From: Sarcocystis neurona
Taxonomy: Eukaryota > Apicomplexa > Conoidasida > Eucoccidiorida > Sarcocystidae
Length of the DNA stretch: 64,000 nt
NCBI GenBank assembly: GCA_000727475.1
Contig: KL647291.1
Coordinates: 4,945,730-5,009,729 of the forward strand
Direction: 5' to 3'
Shown here: positions 11,863 to 24,700 of the stretch, piece by piece
Numbering within the stretch: position 1 is the first letter of the stretch
Layout: each line of letters opens with the position of its first letter
Notes under the pieces: model-generated
What the model was told of the DNA's origin: nothing
The model's database searches: none
The model's input: the letters and a program-made list of their open reading frames with translations, nothing else
Made by a program: the position numbers and the translations under genes

Positions 11863-12727
11863 CTACTCTTCTTCTCGGTCCTGCTGCTGCTGCGGTTGCT
11901 GCGGCTGCGATTGCTGCGGCTGCGATTCCTGCGTCTGCGACTGCTGCGTCTGCAACTGCTGCGGCTGTGACTGCTGCGGCTGCGATTGCTGCGGCTGCGA
12001 TTGCTGCGGCTGCGATTGCTGCNNNNNNNNNNNNNNNNNNNNNNNNNNNNNNNNNNNNNNNNNNNNNNNNNNNNNNNNNNNNNNNNNNNNNNNNNNNNNN
12101 NNNNNNNNNNNNNNNNNNNNNNNNNNNNNNNNNNNNNNNNNNNNNNNNNNNNNNNNNNNNNNNNNNNNNNNNNNNNNNNNNNNNNNNNNNNNNNNNNNNN
12201 NNNNNNNNNNNNNNNNNNNNNNNNNNNNNNNNNNNNNNNNNNNNNNNNNNNNNNNNNNNNNNNNNNNNNNNNNNNNNNNNNNNNNNNNNNNNNNNNNNNN
12301 NNNNNNNNNNNNNNNNNNNNNNNNNNNNNNNNNNNNNNNNNNNNNNNNNNNNNNNNNNNNNNNNNNNNNNNNNNNNNNNNNNNNNNNNNNNNNNNNNNNN
12401 NNNNNNNNNNNNNNNNNNNNNNNNNNNNNNNNNNGATTGCTGCGGCTGCGATTGCTGCGGCTGCGATTGCTGCGGCTGCGATTGCTGCGGCTGCGACTGC
12501 TGCGGCTGCGGTTGCTGCGGTTGCGACTGCTGCGGCTGCGGTTGCCGCGGTTGCGACTGCTGCGGCTGCGACTGCTGCGGCTGCGACTGTTGCGGCTGTG
12601 ACTGCTGCGGCTGCGACTGCTGCGGCTGCTGTTGCCGCTGTTGCTGCTGCCGTTGCCGCTGCTCCTGCAAGCGGGTCATCTGCAGCTGCTCAAAAGCTTC
12701 GTTAAGAGCCACTTGCTGCAAAAGGAT
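11863..12727 (-). CDS. SEL1L: SEL1L exon 18: cytosolic Gln-rich tail (contains assembly gap)
   Basis: After the acceptor GTTGCCCCGCAG the frame (phase 0, matching exon 17) reads ILLQQVALNEAFEQLQ, then a Gln/Arg block, then tandem QPQQS repeats. The repeats run into an N-gap (12023-12434) and re-emerge in the same repeat register, ending QPQQQQDREEE and TAG at 11863. Human SEL1L also ends in a short Pro/Gln-rich cytosolic tail, so this is an expanded version of a known feature. The frame across the gap cannot be verified: read literally, the 412 Ns would shift it by one base. Confidence 0.65.
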
Positions 12728-15700
12728 CTGCGGGGCAACAGCAGCACACGGGCACTACAGCGCCGAATATAAAGTCGAATGCATGCAACAAGTCACCACG
12801 CTCTCCAGTGCGTTCAGCGGAACAAGTAAAAAGTAAAACGGGCACCTCCGTCCAGCTGCAGCCTACCTGTTGTTGTTGCGCTCTCTCTACCTATCAGGCC
12901 TCTCGTTTTCGAGTGTGAGCAAGTTGACGTGCTTCAACGAACTGCGCGCACATCCACGGGCTGCTAAAGACTGGGATCCATGTGTACCGTGTGCAAACGT
13001 ATGTGCGGCCGATGGCAATTGTGAGGGTGCTCTACGTACGTACAACGCTAACTGCAGATATACATATATAGACTCATATGGAGACAGAGGTATTCGAACG
13101 TGCGTAGGTCGTCTTCGCGCTCGCGGCAGCTGCTGTCTCACCTGGGTGAGCCTTCGAATTACCAAAAGCACCACGAGAAGCAGCAGCAACACGACTAAGA
13201 GCGACACTCGCACATCCGCATAAAGCTGTTTGACGACCTGCAACGGCAAAGACAAAAAAAACACATGAGCAGCCTTCTGTACACAAATATACTTACACAT
13301 ATATGCAGGCATACGCACACATGCGCAAGTAAAACTGCCCGGCATATGAAAGCCTGTGACTTACGCAACTCCTGTATACGAAGCCACATGTACTGCCAGT
13401 GCCTACAAGTGGACGCGCGAATGCTTTTGCGTAGTACACATATATATATATATATATTATATACGTGTCACATCTGTGTGTAACACGTATACATACGTAT
13501 ATATATATATATACGTATAGATTTGCAAGAGAGGAGAAGCACGCGCGGAGTAGCGATATACCCGCTGGATGTCGGCTTCATGTTTGTACCGCAACAGGAG
13601 CAGCAAGGCCAGTGCCACATACACCGGAGCGCGGGGAGACGAGGGATCTGCTTCGAGGCACCTGCAGCAAAGCAGCACCAAGAAGAGACAGCACTGCAGC
13701 AACGGGTAACAGTGCAGCAGCAGTAGAAGGCAGCAGGACAGCAGTCTGAGGCAGAGGCACACCAATCACGCGCAGCTGTCGAGCATCTTCACGTAGCAGC
13801 CCAGAAGCACGGGAGCGCCACGCATCAGTCGTCGCAGCGGCGGCGCAGCTGCAGTACCGCCGCAGCAGTCCTCTGACAGATCGCATACTGCACTGTTGCT
13901 GAATGAGGATGAATTTCTATCTACGTAAGTGTATCTACATATACAACAACACCAGCGGCGGACACTAGCTATACCAGCACCAACAGGCCTAAAAACCCGA
14001 CAGAAGAAGAAGTGAAGTGCCACGAAAGTGCACAAGAGTTGCGCGTCAGCAGAGGTCCACGCGGCTGCTGATGAAGCTGTCGCGATCGTTTCAAGCCTCC
14101 CTGCTTACTTTCCAAAATATAGCCGTGCGAGCGCGAAGTCCTGCGGAGAGCTCAGACGCAGCAACAGCAGGAGCAGAACATGTGAGCCACACGCGAGAGT
14201 AGAAGCCGCAGCGGCGCAAAGCGCGCACCAACAGCCACGGCGGGAACAGCGACAAAACATCCGCAGGGACTGCAGAGGATGCACCGCACCGGCACTGCGC
14301 GGCGAATGCGCTGTCTCACAAGTGACTTTGTCTGCACTAGTGTGGCACGTACGCGTATATACAAAGAGCGTCTGCATACACATACGGCTGTCGTACGTGG
14401 GTACCTATGAACGTACGCGAGTCTCCGCGAATAGAGAAACGACACCACTCTGGAGTGGTTCTTCTTACAGTCCAGCCCCTTGGCAGCTGTTCTTCTACGC
14501 GAGCTCAAGCCCTTACATGCAGACCCCAGTGTTGTCTTGCGCCATCGTCGCAAGAAGGCACGATGCGACGTGCTGCTGCCCTTGACAGGTGCTGGTGGTC
14601 AACGCGTGCACAGGCAAAGGCTCAAAGGCTTGTGATATCTCTCTCTACATATGTGTACGATTAACTTCCAGAGGGACAGGCCTTTCGCTGTGTGAGCCTT
14701 CTCGGCTGCGTATACAACGCCGTTCAGAAAGATATGTCTCCCTAGCTTCCGCGCAGAACCCGCATCCGTGCTTCGGGCGCTTGCTTGTGGCCGTCGACAG
14801 AGGACTTCCTTCTCACTTGTACAGCTGCAATTATATGTATGTATACACAGACACGTATTCACCAGGGCAAATACAGCGTGGACAAATACGTCAAGGCACA
14901 TATAGTATGCTTGCATACCAACGTGTGGGTATCCGCACGTCTATACGGATGCCGGCGCAAAGTATGAGATAGTGGCCCCGGAGGCCCATCCCAACGTCAA
15001 CAATCTCGCCACTCCACGTGCGTCCCGTCCCCGTAGCACTCGTGAACTACTGTGGACGCAAAATTGCATTTGCGTAAAAATACACACACACGTAAGTACA
15101 CGTGTGGTGGGCAAACGTGCGACAGTTCTGCGGCTCTAGACAGCCACGTAGGTGTTGGTGTAGATACTGCCCGACTCTCTAGACACGGGCGTATGTACAC
15201 GTACACATGTATGTGTCCACGCGTATATCTGTGTGCAACATCCAAACTAGCTGGAACTTGCCTTAGCGCTGCCACTTCAAATATATGTATCCATATACAT
15301 ATACATACATATATCTACATATATATGTATATATGTATAAACAGCGCATATACACGCACTCACTCAGACCTCCTTGCATGTTCCCCGGCTAGTACATATT
15401 ATTCTCACCAACGTACGAAGGCACACATGTGCGCACCTCTCTCTCGATGCCTCCGCAGATACATGTATATGCACACGTGTAAATCAGGACGCAGAAAGTG
15501 TCTACTTGTGTAACGGCTTCCATCTCATATGTGTCTGTTTGTTCACACACAGATATACGCAGTGTGAACGCGTCTACACTTCTGCGTGGCCTGCTACTCC
15601 ACAGGAGCCTTGTAGCCAGAAGAGCTCAATGGGGAAGCCCAGAAGGAGCAAATGTCTTGAGCAAGCGACAGGCCCTCCTAGCGCGCAAGGCAGCAACAGC

Positions 15701-18700
15701 AGCAGCCGTCACCGTTCCCTTTCTTTGCTGATGCGGCTGCTGCTGCAGAAGAAGGGTGGTGCAGCAGACAAATAAGGCCGCCGCCGTTCGCACCTGCTTG
15801 ACGCCGAGGCCGTACATGTGCATGAAGCCGAGGTTGAAGGAGCCCTGCAGAAATACAGGAGCACTGACATCGTCAGCAGCAAGTCTGTGTCTGTTTGGCA
15901 CAGTTGCACACATAGGTTGATGTAAGCATATAGACGGCTGGCGGTGTCTCCGCCTGCGTGTCACGCGCAAGTCTCCTCTAGGAGAGTGTTGCCGATTTAG
16001 GCGCTACGAAACGGAAGGTCAGAATCGAAAACGAAGCAAAGGTGGCTCGTGTACGAAGCTGCAAATCCGCAGGCAGGTGTTCCCACATTCTCCACTCTGC
16101 AACATCAGCCGCCTGACAGGAGACGTATATATATATATATATACATACATATTATATATATATACACATTATATATATACATTATATATATACACATTAT
16201 ATATATACATTATATATATATACATTATATATATATACATTATATATATACACACTATATATATACGCGTAGGTAGGGACGGCTTGTCCAGGTCCATATC
16301 CGTTTCTATCAGTTCTCGCGTGTACACACGTACATATACATATATACAATTGCTGACCGTATACGTTTATCTTTGCAGAGGTATGGATACGTACAGATAT
16401 AGAGAGAGATGAACAGGTACTTTTGCCCAAGCTACATACACATATATATATATGGTGGAATGCACGACCCGGTAAAAGGGTTCGTCGGGCTACAGGCGCC
16501 TGCGGTGTGGTAGACACTAGGGAATCTCACGAGGTGTCACAGAAGAAACAGTAGCGTCTCCTGTTGACATTTCATAAAGGAGCGCGGGACCTAGTGAGGT
16601 CGCTGCCGGTCTCTTGCAAGCATAGGCAAGGGGTTCCCAGCGACACACACATAAGCACACTATTCCACGTATCTATCTGTCTGTACACCCCACGGCCGTC
16701 AGTGCCAACGTGCCCCTACACGCCGACGGACAAGACGACCAGCTAGCCGCATGTTCTACTCGAAAAGACTCCAGTGGCACTGTGCGAATGACGCCCTTGC
16801 GCGTACATTCGTACGTATACATGTAGGCAAGTAGATCCGAAGCGCAGCCGTGTCTACACGTTCGGAAGACTTTAGCGATCCTGAGCACGTGGACGCGCAG
16901 ACAAGCGGCTCTGCTTACTTCTATATATATACATACACATGCCAACACGGGGAAAGCACACACACACACACACATACGTCATATCCGTGCGACGGTACTG
17001 AGCAGTGTATGTAGAGAAAGCTAATGTTGACAACGACACATACACGCATCCCGGCAGAAATCGAGCACGCACAGGACTCACAGACGCGAGTCCTGGCACA
17101 GCGATTCACCGCTGTACTTCATCTCGTAAGCGACAAATCCGTACATACACGCACATGTAGACAATAGCGCATGCAGACACATACGCAACATCTCGTGTAC
17201 GGCTCTCGGGTCGGACGGACGCTACGAGAAGCAGTGGAAAAGCCTTCGTCAGTGCCCGCTGACTCACCCTCGCAGCGTACGCAGCCATCCACTTATGCGA
17301 AGTCGACATTTCTGCGACCTTCCTGTAATGCGCTGTACGTACAGTGCAAAGGACACCAGCAGAGCTGCCTCTGTGATCAATCTTGAAACCTGTTCGTGTA
17401 AACACCTTCAGCTACCAACCCCACGGACGTTCAAACTAAGCAACGGCACGCCCACATTTACACATGTACACATATATACACGCACACATATGTAAGCCCT
17501 ACTATTCTGCACAAACATACTCGCGTTCTTCTGATATATATTGACTCCACGACTACTCTATTGCAGAGACAGGCGCTTAACGAGCAGCAGGCGTCGGCCA
17601 CGTGTCCCGAAAGAGGCAGCAGGAATAAGGCTCGTCCGGTAAGTAGCAGCCGTTACATGGGAAAGACGCAGCGGAAATAGCAGCAGGGTTCTGCAGGCGG
17701 CAGCAACGAGTGGGATACAGCAGTGACCGCCCTCAACTGCGGAGGAAATGGCACCTGCGCGTAGAGCCCGGAACAGCAGGAACGGTGGGGAAAGAGCAGG
17801 CCCAGGAAGCAGCTCGCCGGCGGCTGGTCAGGGTCAATTGAGAACTGCAACTTGAGCTCAAGCAGCGTTCAAAAACTGGCCACCCCAGCGGCACCATGAA
17901 GAACAGACGCAGTCGCGACAGCGGCAGCAAGCAGCAGTGCCGGCAGGCACATGCAGACACAGAGATTCCGGACGCGGCAGAGAGCACCGGTGGCAGCAGC
18001 AGCACGTCTGTGACCGGGCATGCAGGCGTGAGACGTGGAGCGGCAGCTGCTGGCGCGCAGACAGCTGGCACCGCACTAGTAGCAAAAGGGAACTTTTATG
18101 CCACTCGCGGCAGTCAAGCTGCCGCCAGTCCAGCAAAAAATAGGTAGACACCTTGAAGAGGATTCCGTAGCATCACCTACCCACAGCCGCGCTGTAGTTG
18201 ACTTTCCGCGGGGTGTACACCGGGATCGCCTCTTTGACCCACTCGGTCATATCGTTGCCTACGACACAGCAGCAGCATCAGCCTGCGGCGCAGCGCGCCA
18301 TGCAAACGAGGGAGAGGTATATTTCTGCTGCGTTCAACACGAACCTGAAGCTGAGAAGCTAAAACGTGTGAAGCAGAAACGTCCATGCGGGACCCCCACA
18401 CAGGTACCCCAGCTGCAAAGGTTGGCGCACAGACGCCGGTTCTGGGTGAGAAAGAGAAGTACGTAGCTGCCCTTGCCTTGCACCAAGCGCTACAGCCTAT
18501 CTACGTACATGCGCACCTGCGCATGCACCTTCGTAAGAACCCACCTACGGAAGTCTCCACCATGTGTACGCACAAAGCAACATATAAAAATATATATATA
18601 TATATATGCTGGTGTATGGAGGCAAGCGTCCACTGAAGCCGCCACGTGCATGCACTTTTGCAGAGGTGCGTCATGACGTGAAGCCCAAGTACCTAGCTGA

Positions 18701-21700
18701 AAATTCATCGCAGGCTCAGAGACGGCAAGACTAAAAGTTTCAGAGTAAGGAAAGACGTACGTGCACCGTCCTAGACGCCTACCGAGAAATGTATTGACTC
18801 ACGTTTCTACAGCTGCAATTGTCAAGGTAAGAAGCAGGAGAGCACAGAGGCACGGAGTTGATGATTACAGACGAACTGCGGGCGCCCGGGGCAAGGCAGC
18901 ACGCGACAGGTTGAATCCCTTCGATCTATCACACTCACCAGGTGTGTATGTACATCTACGTCGAGGTGTGTGGATATATATATATGTATATATACAGGTA
19001 TAGACATTGCAGTCAGACGTACGCGTACGTAGACATAAGAGGATCGTCTGTGCCTGGGGCTACGGTGACGTGTTGGAAGGACACGCGTGCAGTGCAATGA
19101 TCGCATCTAGAGGGAACGCTCTGAGCAGCGAACCCGGGCTAGAGCGGGTACGTCGCAGCAGTCCCCAGCACCTGCAGGTGGTACTATACAGTCGCAGCAG
19201 CAGAGCGGGACACACAGAGCTCGACAGCAGCAGGGGTCTCTGGCGAAGGATATATATCCGAATGAACGAACGGCAGGTACCTCAGCCGTTGTGTCTGCCT
19301 CTCACCTTCGTCGTCTACGTAGCGGCACCCCTGTCGCCGGTTGGGAAGGATTAGACGCTGCATGCCATAGCCGTGGTAGGCAAAATCTCCTGCAGCGTCA
19401 GAAACCCGATGGTCAAGTGAGCAGCAGCAGATGCAATCAGAGCAGCAGCAGCAGCGCGACGCAGCTAGCAGGAGTAGCAGCAGCAGCAGCAGCCTCGGCA
19501 GCAACGCCACTCCTTCGCCGCAACGGCCCACGCAACCTTGGCCCCAGAAGCAACAGGCAACCTTCGCTCCCCTACTGAATGGCCGAGGTACGTCGTCAGA
19601 GACAGCTGTCACTACGGACCTCTCCCTGGATATCCATCTACCCCTACGCAGAGACGTATATCCGCAGAATTAGACAGCGGAATTCTACGTATGTATAAAT
19701 ATGTATTACGTATTGACAGATAATTTCTTCGAAGCAGCGACACACAGACATACATACACAGGGGTCCAAGATCCCCGCAATGGAAACACTCGCACGTAAC
19801 TACGTATGCACTTACACAAATGCAGGCATCCATACGTTCACGGAGCTTCATGTGTGTATACACATGTACACATATCTGTTTGTCTATATGTGTCTGTCCT
19901 AATGTAACCAAGGGACTCTACTTATACAGATATAAACATATACGCCTATATATATAGAGACAGACACACACACACATATACGCATACACATATATACACA
20001 TTTATACACATATACGCATATATACATATATATATATACATGAGTGCGTTTGTATGTATATCTTTGCGCACGTAATGAGGTTTCGCGCCAGCGCAGGAGT
20101 GTTGATACGCTGGTCGCTGGACTGACTAGGCACTGCAGTTACCGTCGGCTTACCGAGCCGCAGGCCTGCGAGCGGGGAGCCCTGATGCGTCGCCATTTCA
20201 TAGTAGCGCTGCGCATGCACTCGCTGCTTCTCAATCGTCCCTGCATGCACCGACGTCGCGCCAAAGGCAAACAACGTGGGACCCCAGTACCACAGCCACT
20301 CGCACGGCCACAGGCGCCAAAACTGTACGTATACCGGATGGATGTATACATCTGCAGTACCTCTACGCTGTAGGATGGCAGTACACGTCTGGGCATTTGG
20401 CTCCTGATGTTCGTCGTTATCCGCCGCCGGTAACAAAGACGTCCCCACGCGCGTTACACATATGCACTGACGTACACACAGAGAGACATGGGTGCGTATA
20501 TACACGCAGACTCGGACACACCTGGACACGCATGGCCACAGCTACACACATACATATCTATATATTTGCATGTAGATACGTACACACAAAGGGATATGGG
20601 TACATATGTACACATAGACTCGGACACACATGGACACGCATATCCACAAGTATACACATGCATGTCTGTATATGTCTATATTTTTACGCATGTCCGTGCG
20701 TTACAGGTGGAGCGCGTCTTCTGAGTCACTCAAACTACTTCACATCTGCTAGCGATCAGCGCCACACGTATATTTCATTTGTGTACAAAGACGAAGGAGA
20801 GGACAGACGGACAAACATTCGGAGAGATAAACAGAGCTCCACATCCCGAGGCACTTGTGCTACACACAGATATGGGACATCCGGGCAGACACGTCAGGCG
20901 CCGACGGAGAGACCCGAATCGGCGGGTGCCGCGGGCTCGAGTTCGTGCGGAAGAGCTGCAGCAAGTGCGCGACAGCAGCGAGAGCCTGCGAGGAAACAAA
21001 TGCGAGGCAGCAGGGTAACTGTACAGGCCATCTTTCCGCTCTGCAGCAGACGGATCGACGGCGCGTGCGGGACTGCAGGGTGTGCGCCACAGCACGGGCA
21101 ACAGCAGGACGCCCGGCGCAGCAGCAGCTGCATGCGTACACGCGTTCGCTTATTCACAGCAATAGCAGCAGCCCGCCAACCAGGTAGTTTTCTAGCCTAC
21201 CATCAAAGAAGAGGTCCGTCAGGCCGCTGTCGAAGAGGTAGGCCAAATCTGACTGAGCGACCTGCGCAAGACGCAGTCAGCCAGCGCCCACACATCAACA
21301 ACAAAGCGAGTGCGCCAGCTGCCGCCCATCCAGCGCAGCCGTACCTCGTCCTGTCTATACTTGTACTGTACAGACCATACCATACCTCGTCCTGTCTGTA
21401 TACGCACTGTACAAATGAATGTATCCAGAGAGCGACAGATGCTGTTCCAGGCAGACACGAAGCTGCCCGCGTAATGGAACGTGTGTGAGCGTGTTCACGT
21501 ACAAAACGCCGCCGCGTACGTAGAATTCCGCGCTGCTGTATACGCGTGTAGGAGAAGAGATGCAGGGGCAAGACACGTACGTAGGTGTGCCCTCGAGCGG
21601 AGGATGGAGCGGTTTTCGGCTGAGGTGTGCTTGTACGTTTTAGTAGTCAGAGCTGACGGCTGCGCAGCAGCCAGCTCTTCGTCGCTGCAGCTTGACGTGA

Positions 21701-24700
21701 GCTACAGCAGGGGCCACGGCCAGCTCTGAATGGCTGCAGCAGCAGCGGCGTCAGAATGAAGAATGTTCGGCGTGCGTACCTCGAGACCAGCCTCAGCCAG
21801 CAGTAGCAGAAGAAACGCAGCCTCGTCATACCTGCCCTGCGCGTAGAGATCGTAGACCTGCAGCGACAGCAGTAGCAAAGGCATGCAACGCGTCAGAGGA
21901 GCAGCAGGTCATCAGCGACACAAAGGAAGGTCACCGTCCTCACTGCAAGCCTGTCCCGCGCAGAACATATATATATATATAGATATATATATATATGTTC
22001 TTACGTCAGCCTGCTCAGCCCCGACCACACCTGAAGGAAGCGTGCAAAGTCTGGGTCTCCACGCAGCACACGGCTGCACGCAGCAGCAGCAGCAGCACGC
22101 GGTGGTAGATGGCGTTTGCGCGCGCGCAGATGTTCAAGAGGACAAAGCAGCTGCAGCTGTTGAAGGGCCTGCATCTCTCTAACAAAGAAAAGCAGCAGGG
22201 CGGCCTTTAAGTATGGCGCGCACGTTCCCAAGACGCCTCAACTGGCACGCGCAGCAGCTGCCGCAGAGACACAAACGACCCTTTCGGCCAGCACACTAAG
22301 ACGATCACGAACGAGATGCGGCAGGCGTGAGGAACGCAGAAACTTCTCTGCTCCGACTTGGTAGCAGCCCAGCAACAAATGGCGAACCAGTGAGAAACAC
22401 CTTTCTTCCCTACGAGCAGCAGCAGCAGGCCTCACTGCTCTGCCACCTGCGTGCAAGCTGCAGCAAAGCTGCTTACGTGCCGAAGAAATAGTACACTGCG
22501 CGTCCGAATGTGGGAGGACATGTGCTAGCCTCTAGAGAAGACATTTACTAGACCGAGTCCACCGCGGAGAAAAAGCAGCAGCCCCCGAGGCAGACACGTG
22601 TACTAAAAAGCCAGCTCTGCATGCGCGAGGGATGGTTCCGCAGTCAAAATCGCGCTGCACCGCCAAATTTAAGAAGCAGACCTGCGGGTTTACCATGACA
22701 CACGCGGTAAAGATTCTACCTACGTCTGCCTCCCTCACAGCCAAGAGATCCAACTTCATTCCACGCACGTCGATTGCCTCCACCATCTAGTTTCCCACCC
22801 TGCCGTGGCTGCCTGCGACAACTATCCATACGTACGTATGTATGTACGCGCTTGTAGGATCATACAGGCAAACACCCGGCACCACGCGCAGCACGAAGGC
22901 ACACACTATTACACCTGTGAACGTAGGCAGGTCGGTTATACCTCCTACTTTTCTGCTTGACACGGCAGCAGCTGCTGCTGCGACGCCGTGGCGCTGCGGA
23001 CGCCAGTACCCCCAACGCAGCTGAGCTGAACAGGCAGGAAGCGCCGCAACAACCGCCCTGTATCCGCATGCAGCGACGCCCCAAGTCCCTGCTGGCCATC
23101 ATGGAGGTCACTATGTCACTTCACAGAGCTTCAGCAATACAGACCCGTAACAACCTCTGCCGCCACACGTGTCTCGGAGTGTGCGCAAGTACTCGTATAA
23201 GGTCGCAGATATACGGAGACGCGCGCACATGCAAACACGCACTCGTGGAGGTCTACCTAGACCCACACACTAGTATACATATCCGTATATTAACGTAAGC
23301 CTACACACAGTAGCGACGCATGTATGCGTGCACGCACAACCCGTAGACTGACTCATGAACAGAGGCAGGTGAAGAGGTGCAGCAGAAACTCGGCCCTGCG
23401 ATTTTCTCGAGAACGACACTCACGAAGGATCGGAGACAACCAGACGGCCCAGCAGAGCAATCTGACAGCTGCTCACCCGTTGCAGTTTGATCGTAACGTA
23501 ACCACTTCTTTCAACGAGGCGCTTCAGCAGAGAAGACGCAAGTGCGCAGTCTCGCACGGCTCCTAGTCCGTTGAGATGCATCAGTCCCAGGGCATACGCA
23601 GCGCCGGTACTCCCGCTCTGTAGCGCGCGCGTATACCTGCAGCAGCCACAATGCAGCAGCTGCGCCGCCAGCCCCTTCGCCCTAGCCCAGACAGAGGGTC
23701 AGGAATCTTGTGCAGAGAACCGCGACACCGCAAGGACAGGCTGACGCGACCGTCAGCAGTGTTACACGGCCTGGAGCCCCGGTACCTCTATGCTGCTGCA
23801 CTTGGAGCGGCGATGGTCGTGAAGCAACCCAACAACTACTGGAGGAGGAGTAGTGGTAGGATTGATAGTAGTACGTAGACGACTAGTCATCACGATAGTA
23901 GTAAGTGGCAACATACACGTTGTAAGCGCACACGATGGATCACAAGGGGCTCAGCGACAGGAGTCGCAGAGGATGAACGACAGCAGCAGCAGCACCCGCG
24001 TCCGCAGAGCAGCCGTAAAAAGAGGGATGCGGTCAGCAGCAGGAGTACCGGTGTCGGTGACTGCTCAAGTAGACGCAGAAGCCCACGGGGAACATCCGGG
24101 TAGGCTGTGGGTGTGAGCGACCTAGGCAGAAACAGAAGGGGCAGCGGCGGCACCGACACCCACGTCGAAGGAAAAACCGGGGGAAGGGAGCGTCACGCAG
24201 CAGCGGCGGTGGCAGACCACGAACGGCAGCAGCGGGATACGGACAAGTCAGCTGCAGCGACGCAGCAACAGCATGCAGCTAACATCAGCTGTCGCACCGA
24301 AGAAAAGAGCAGATATCCACAGAAGGTGAGCAGCAGAGCAGTCCCATGCAGCCACGGCAGAAGGGAAAGCAGTGGACAAGCGATCAAACAGCAAGCGCCC
24401 CTGCTGCTCCTGCTGAGGCTGCAGCGTGCCTCGCTGCGAAGGCTAGACTCATCGCGCGGGCGTCAAGCATGAGCAGCAGAGACACACAGGAGCAAAAAAT
24501 TGTGGCTTACCACTGCATGGCCTGCACGAAGGACTGCGAGTGCCCTGCACGCATGCAAAGAGTTGAGCACACGCAGCTAGCTGCTACAGTCGCACCGGAC
24601 GGGCAAGGCGGCGGGGTAGCACGGGCAGTAGCAGCACCCGTGGGACACGGGGGACTGCCAAAGTGAACGAGGAAGCACGACGCGTGTTTTTGTATGCGTG

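Noticed and set aside
11775..12836. Long + strand and alternative-frame ORFs of poly-Ala or Cys-Gly-Cys type across the gap.
   Set aside because: They are antisense or frame-shifted readings of the 15-bp repeat; only the Gln frame joins the membrane-helix exon in phase.
13985..14075. SADAQLLCTFVALHFFFC on the minus strand, resembling SPDAQVPVFLALCKL of SEL1L.
   Set aside because: It lies under 60 bases from exon 15, too close for an intron, and all its acceptors leave the wrong phase. Exon 16 at 13662-13848 fits phase and sequence.
19431..19500. CAG-repeat strings as a CRISPR-like or structured array.
   Set aside because: They are simple triplet repeats without unique spacers, in a eukaryotic intron.
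22486..22530. TFGRAVYYFFGT before a GTAAGC donor on the minus strand as a Sel1 exon.
   Set aside because: Exons 7 and 8 join directly at phase 0 with no missing residues relative to SEL1L; no acceptor with matching phase was found.
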